The position numbers were made by a program, and so were the translations under genes. The notes below the pieces were generated by a model that ran no database searches, was not told the origin of the DNA, and saw nothing but the letters and a program-made list of their open reading frames with translations. 9,036 nt of DNA, from the NCBI GenBank assembly GCA_029879665.1, contig JAOUPW010000048.1, forward strand, positions 1-9,036. Direction: 5' to 3'. Shown in pieces: positions 6,658-9,036 of this stretch (positions within the stretch are counted from its first letter, which is position 1; every line of letters begins with the position of its first letter). The DNA is from Rhodospirillales bacterium. GTDB lineage: Bacteria > Pseudomonadota > Alphaproteobacteria > Rhodospirillales > JAOUPW01.

Positions 6658-7840
6658 CACCGCATTTGACTTGGTCCGGGCCCGCGCCGAAACGCCGGGG
6701 TGCAAAAATGTTCTGCATTTCAACAACGCCGGTGCATCCCTGATGCCGGCGTGCGTGCTGGAGGCGGTGAAAGGTTATCTGGACCTGGAAGCGGCCGTCG
6801 GCGGCCACGCCGCGCATGCCCGCGAGGAAGACAAGGTCGAACGTGTCTACGCCGCCGCCGCCCTGCTCCTCAATGCCGACGCCAATGAAATCGCGGTGGT
6901 CGAAAACGCGACCCGGGCCTGGGACATGGCCTTTTACGCCCTGGCCCGGACGTTTAAACCTGGCGACCGAATTCTCACCGGGGAAATGGAATTCGGCAGC
7001 AACTATCTTGCCTTTCTGCACATGGCGAAAAACGCCGGGGTCACGGTCGAAGCCGTGCGTGGCGACGACACCGGCGCCATTTCCATCGAGGCCTTGGAAG
7101 ATTCCCTCGATGAACGGGTGCGCTTGATTGCCGTCACCCATGTGCCAAGCACCGGCGGACTGGTCAATCCGGCAGCCGCCATCGGCCGCGTCGCTCGGTC
7201 CAACGGCATTCCGTATCTGCTGGATGCGTGCCAGTCGGTGGGGCAGATGCCCGTCGATGTGGAGGAGATCGGCTGCGATTTCCTGTCGGCGACCAGCCGC
7301 AAATTCCTGCGCGGCCCGCGCGGCATGGGATTTCTTTACGTGCGTGCTGACTGGATTGAAAAAATGGATCCGCCCTTTATTGATCAGCATGCGGCGGCCT
7401 GGACGGCGGTCGATACCTTTGAGGTTCGTGCCGATGCCCGCCGGTTTGAAAGTTTCGAAACCAGCTTCGCGGGCAAGGCCGGCTTCGGCGTCGCCATCGA
7501 CTACGCTCTCGATTGGGGATTAGAGAACATTCAACACCGCATCCGGGGGCTGGCGGCCAAACTCAGAGACGGGCTGGGTGATATTCCGGAGGTCCGCGTC
7601 CACGACCAAGGCATTGAGCAATGCGGCATCGTCACCTTTACCAAGGACGGCGTCGCGTCGGATTTCATCAAGGGTGTGCTCGCCCGGCGCGACATCAATG
7701 TTTCGGTTTCGCCGGTGGAATACGCGCGCCTGGATATGGAACGGCGCGCATTGCCGCCGATGGTGCGGGCGTCGCTGCATTACTACAACGACGAGGAAGA
7801 AATCCAACGGTTCCTGGATGCGGTCGGGGATATATCCTGA
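6647..7840 (+). CDS. Class V aminotransferase-fold PLP-dependent enzyme, substrate unknown
   Basis: This is a fold-type I PLP enzyme related to cysteine desulfurases, selenocysteine lyases, isopenicillin-N-epimerase-like proteins and EgtE-type lyases. In the 397-aa form, FNNAGASLMP (25-34) opens the fold and HVPSTGGLVNP (165-175, His165) would stack on PLP. LLDACQSVGQ (191-200, Asp193) binds the pyridine nitrogen. The Schiff-base lysine is Lys219 in TSRKFLRGPRG (216-226), and Arg374 (MVRASLHYYN) is placed to bind a substrate carboxylate. All cofactor residues are present. I see no clear cysteine-desulfurase catalytic loop, though QCGIVTF (325-331) places a cysteine in the C-terminal domain. 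The ATG at 6647 is preferred: GGAG lies 12 nt upstream, whereas the ATG at 6629 has no ribosome site. Either start overlaps the reductase gene (11 or 29 nt), so the two are probably cotranscribed. The reaction cannot be named from sequence. Confidence 0.88.
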   Translation: MTPDTAFDLVRARAETPGCKNVLHFNNAGASLMPACVLEAVKGYLDLEAAVGGHAAHAREEDKVERVYAAAALLLNADANEIAVVENATRAWDMAFYALARTFKPGDRILTGEMEFGSNYLAFLHMAKNAGVTVEAVRGDDTGAISIEALEDSLDERVRLIAVTHVPSTGGLVNPAAAIGRVARSNGIPYLLDACQSVGQMPVDVEEIGCDFLSATSRKFLRGPRGMGFLYVRADWIEKMDPPFIDQHAAAWTAVDTFEVRADARRFESFETSFAGKAGFGVAIDYALDWGLENIQHRIRGLAAKLRDGLGDIPEVRVHDQGIEQCGIVTFTKDGVASDFIKGVLARRDINVSVSPVEYARLDMERRALPPMVRASLHYYNDEEEIQRFLDAVGDIS

Positions 7841-7863
7841 TAACAATGCCGCTTGCGCTGCCC
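7841..7863. other. Convergent 23-bp gap between aminotransferase and kinase genes
   Basis: The plus-strand aminotransferase and the minus-strand kinase end facing each other with 23 bp between stops. I see only a 3-bp CGC/GCG stem and no T-run on either strand, so no intrinsic terminator can be called here. Confidence 0.5.
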
Positions 7864-9036
7864 TCAGGAATTGGTGCCGCGTTCGGCGTTTTCCATTTCC
7901 TGGGTGCCAGAGGGCAGGTGGCAGGAAACCGTGGTGCCCCGCCCCGGCGCCGATTTGACCCGCACGTAACCGCCGTGCAGTTCGACGAACCTTCGCACCA
8001 GGGTTAGGCCGAGGCCGGGACCGGCCTTGGCCGGGTCGGAAGACGAGGTGTACTCGAACGCTTTGAAAACCAATTGCTGTTCCGTTTCCGACAGGCCCGG
8101 CCCGGTATCGGCGACGCGGAGGATTACTTCATCGGCCTTTCGCTCCCCCTCCAGCCGTACGGTGGTGCGCTGCGGCGAAAAGCTGACGGCGTTGCTCAGC
8201 AAATTAAAGAGAACCTGCTTCAACCGTTTTTCGTCGCCGACGATCCAGCCGATATCCGGCGGGCATTCCAGCTTCAGCTTCATGTTTTTTCGCTTGGCGC
8301 GTTCACGCATCAGGCCCAGCACCGAAGCCATCATGCCGTGCAGGTCGACCGTGTCCAGCTCCAGCGTCATCATCCCGGCCTCGACGGTGGCAAGGTCGAA
8401 GATGTCGCTGATCACCGAGGTCAGCCCCTGGGAAGCCTCAAGGATGCCACGGATATATTCCATCTGCCGGGAGTTCAGCTTGCCGAAGGTTTCTTCAGAC
8501 AGAACTTCGGCGAAGCCGATGATGGAGGTCAGCGGTGAACGGATTTCATACGAGACATCGGAAATAAAATCGGATTTCAACCGGTCGGCTTCCTGCAACG
8601 CCTCCGCCCGTTCACGTAGCGCCAGTTCCACCTGTACGCCGTCGGTGACGTCGAAATAGCTGAGCAGCACGGCGCCGTCGGGCAGAGGGACATTGGCATA
8701 CTCGAGCACCAAGCCGTCGTTACGCATCAACTGGCCGGAACTGGGTTCGCGGTTGGTCATGCGCGTAACCACATGCTCCTTGTGCGCGATCCAATCGCCT
8801 TCGCTTGCGATGAGGGGGTGAATCTTTTCGACAAAGTCGGCGACGTGCAGTCCTTCGTTAAGTTCGTCTTCGACATATCCCCATAACTTGGCGAAGTTGG
8901 GATTGGCCAATTTAAGCCGCCCATCGCTGCCGAAAACGGCAATTCCTTCGTGCAGGTTGTCGAGTGTTTCCCCCTGAACCGCGATCAGGGTGTTATAGGA
9001 GCGCTCAAGGGCCAGCCGGTCGGTGACGTTTTCAAA
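7864..9036 (-). CDS. PAS-domain sensor kinase of DivL type, Tyr in place of H-box His (C-terminal 390 aa, runs off right edge)
   Basis: The frame is open from the right edge (first visible codon TTT at 9034-9036), so the N-terminus is missing. The TTG at 8908-8910 is an internal leucine codon, not a start. Visible domains, numbered from the edge: a PAS fold (about 25-135, with LDNLHEGIAVFGSDGRLKL and later LLSYFDVTD), a helical linker, a dimerisation helix pair (about 152-225), and a HATPase_c domain. The latter has N-box NLLSNA (278-283), G1 DTGPG (310-314) and G2 GPGLGL (339-344), so ATP binding looks intact. The H-box reads DVSYEIRSPL: Tyr163 replaces the phosphoacceptor histidine, as in Caulobacter DivL, a pseudokinase-like regulator that binds DivK and controls CckA. 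No membrane segment is visible. DivL orthology is inference from the Tyr substitution and domain layout; it could be another Tyr-type PAS kinase. Confidence 0.88.
   Translation of the reverse strand, partial: FENVTDRLALERSYNTLIAVQGETLDNLHEGIAVFGSDGRLKLANPNFAKLWGYVEDELNEGLHVADFVEKIHPLIASEGDWIAHKEHVVTRMTNREPSSGQLMRNDGLVLEYANVPLPDGAVLLSYFDVTDGVQVELALRERAEALQEADRLKSDFISDVSYEIRSPLTSIIGFAEVLSEETFGKLNSRQMEYIRGILEASQGLTSVISDIFDLATVEAGMMTLELDTVDLHGMMASVLGLMRERAKRKNMKLKLECPPDIGWIVGDEKRLKQVLFNLLSNAVSFSPQRTTVRLEGERKADEVILRVADTGPGLSETEQQLVFKAFEYTSSSDPAKAGPGLGLTLVRRFVELHGGYVRVKSAPGRGTTVSCHLPSGTQEMENAERGTNS

Noticed and set aside
5563..6726. 387-codon minus-strand open frame opposite the reductase gene
   Set aside because: The plus strand encodes a clear flavoprotein with FAD and NADPH motifs; the minus frame shows no domain.
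6524..7390. 288-codon minus-strand open frame opposite the aminotransferase gene
   Set aside because: The plus strand carries the full PLP-enzyme motif set; this is a shadow frame.
7841..7863. Bidirectional terminator between convergent genes
   Set aside because: Only a 3-bp stem is present and there is no T-run on either strand.
8908..8910. TTG as the start of the sensor kinase
   Set aside because: The frame continues upstream without a stop to the window edge with PAS-type sequence (ENVTDRLALERSYN and on), so this TTG is an internal leucine in the PAS domain.

Overview
This 9-kb GC-rich window looks chromosomal and alphaproteobacterial, most likely from a Rhodospirillales-like lineage. 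The evidence is the cluster tsaE - amgK-like - murU-like - addB - addA on the minus strand, the 'alpha-type' AddA/AddB sequences, a nearby PAS-type kinase with a DivL-like tyrosine H-box, and high GC with many long shadow reading frames. The lineage is inferred from gene content and protein motifs; no search was run.

Layout, left to right. Positions 1-251 (minus): the first 83 codons of addA, including Walker A. 248-3232 (minus): complete addB. 3229-4011 (minus): a MurU-type sugar-1-phosphate nucleotidyltransferase. 4008-5024 (minus): an AmgK-type sugar kinase of the APH fold, starting at TTG. 5017-5499 (minus): tsaE. 5500-5604: a short divergent spacer. 5605-6657 (plus): a thioredoxin-reductase-like ferredoxin/flavodoxin-NADP+ reductase. 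6647-7840 (plus): a class V PLP-dependent aminotransferase-fold enzyme overlapping the reductase. 7841-7863: a 23-bp convergent gap. 7864-9036 (minus): the C-terminal 390 residues of a PAS sensor kinase that continues past the right edge. Almost every base is coding; there is no RNA gene, mobile element, CRISPR array or gene-free stretch above 100 bp.

How the genes work together. The five minus-strand genes form one tightly packed operon in which every junction is a stop/start overlap, so translation is probably coupled from tsaE to addA. It joins tRNA t6A modification (TsaE), peptidoglycan sugar salvage (AmgK then MurU, giving UDP-MurNAc) and double-strand-break end processing (AddAB). The two plus-strand genes form a separate two-gene unit.

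The points most worth a second look are: (i) the kinase has a tyrosine (TAT, 8548-8550) where the phosphoacceptor histidine should be, as in Caulobacter DivL; (ii) the reductase-aminotransferase pair lies between this kinase and tsaE, apparently interrupting an otherwise co-oriented set; (iii) the start of the murU-like gene is a sharply AT-rich patch carrying a perfect TATAAT inside an inverted repeat, a possible internal promoter. I saw no clearly unprecedented multi-gene system; most of the window is recognisable housekeeping content.
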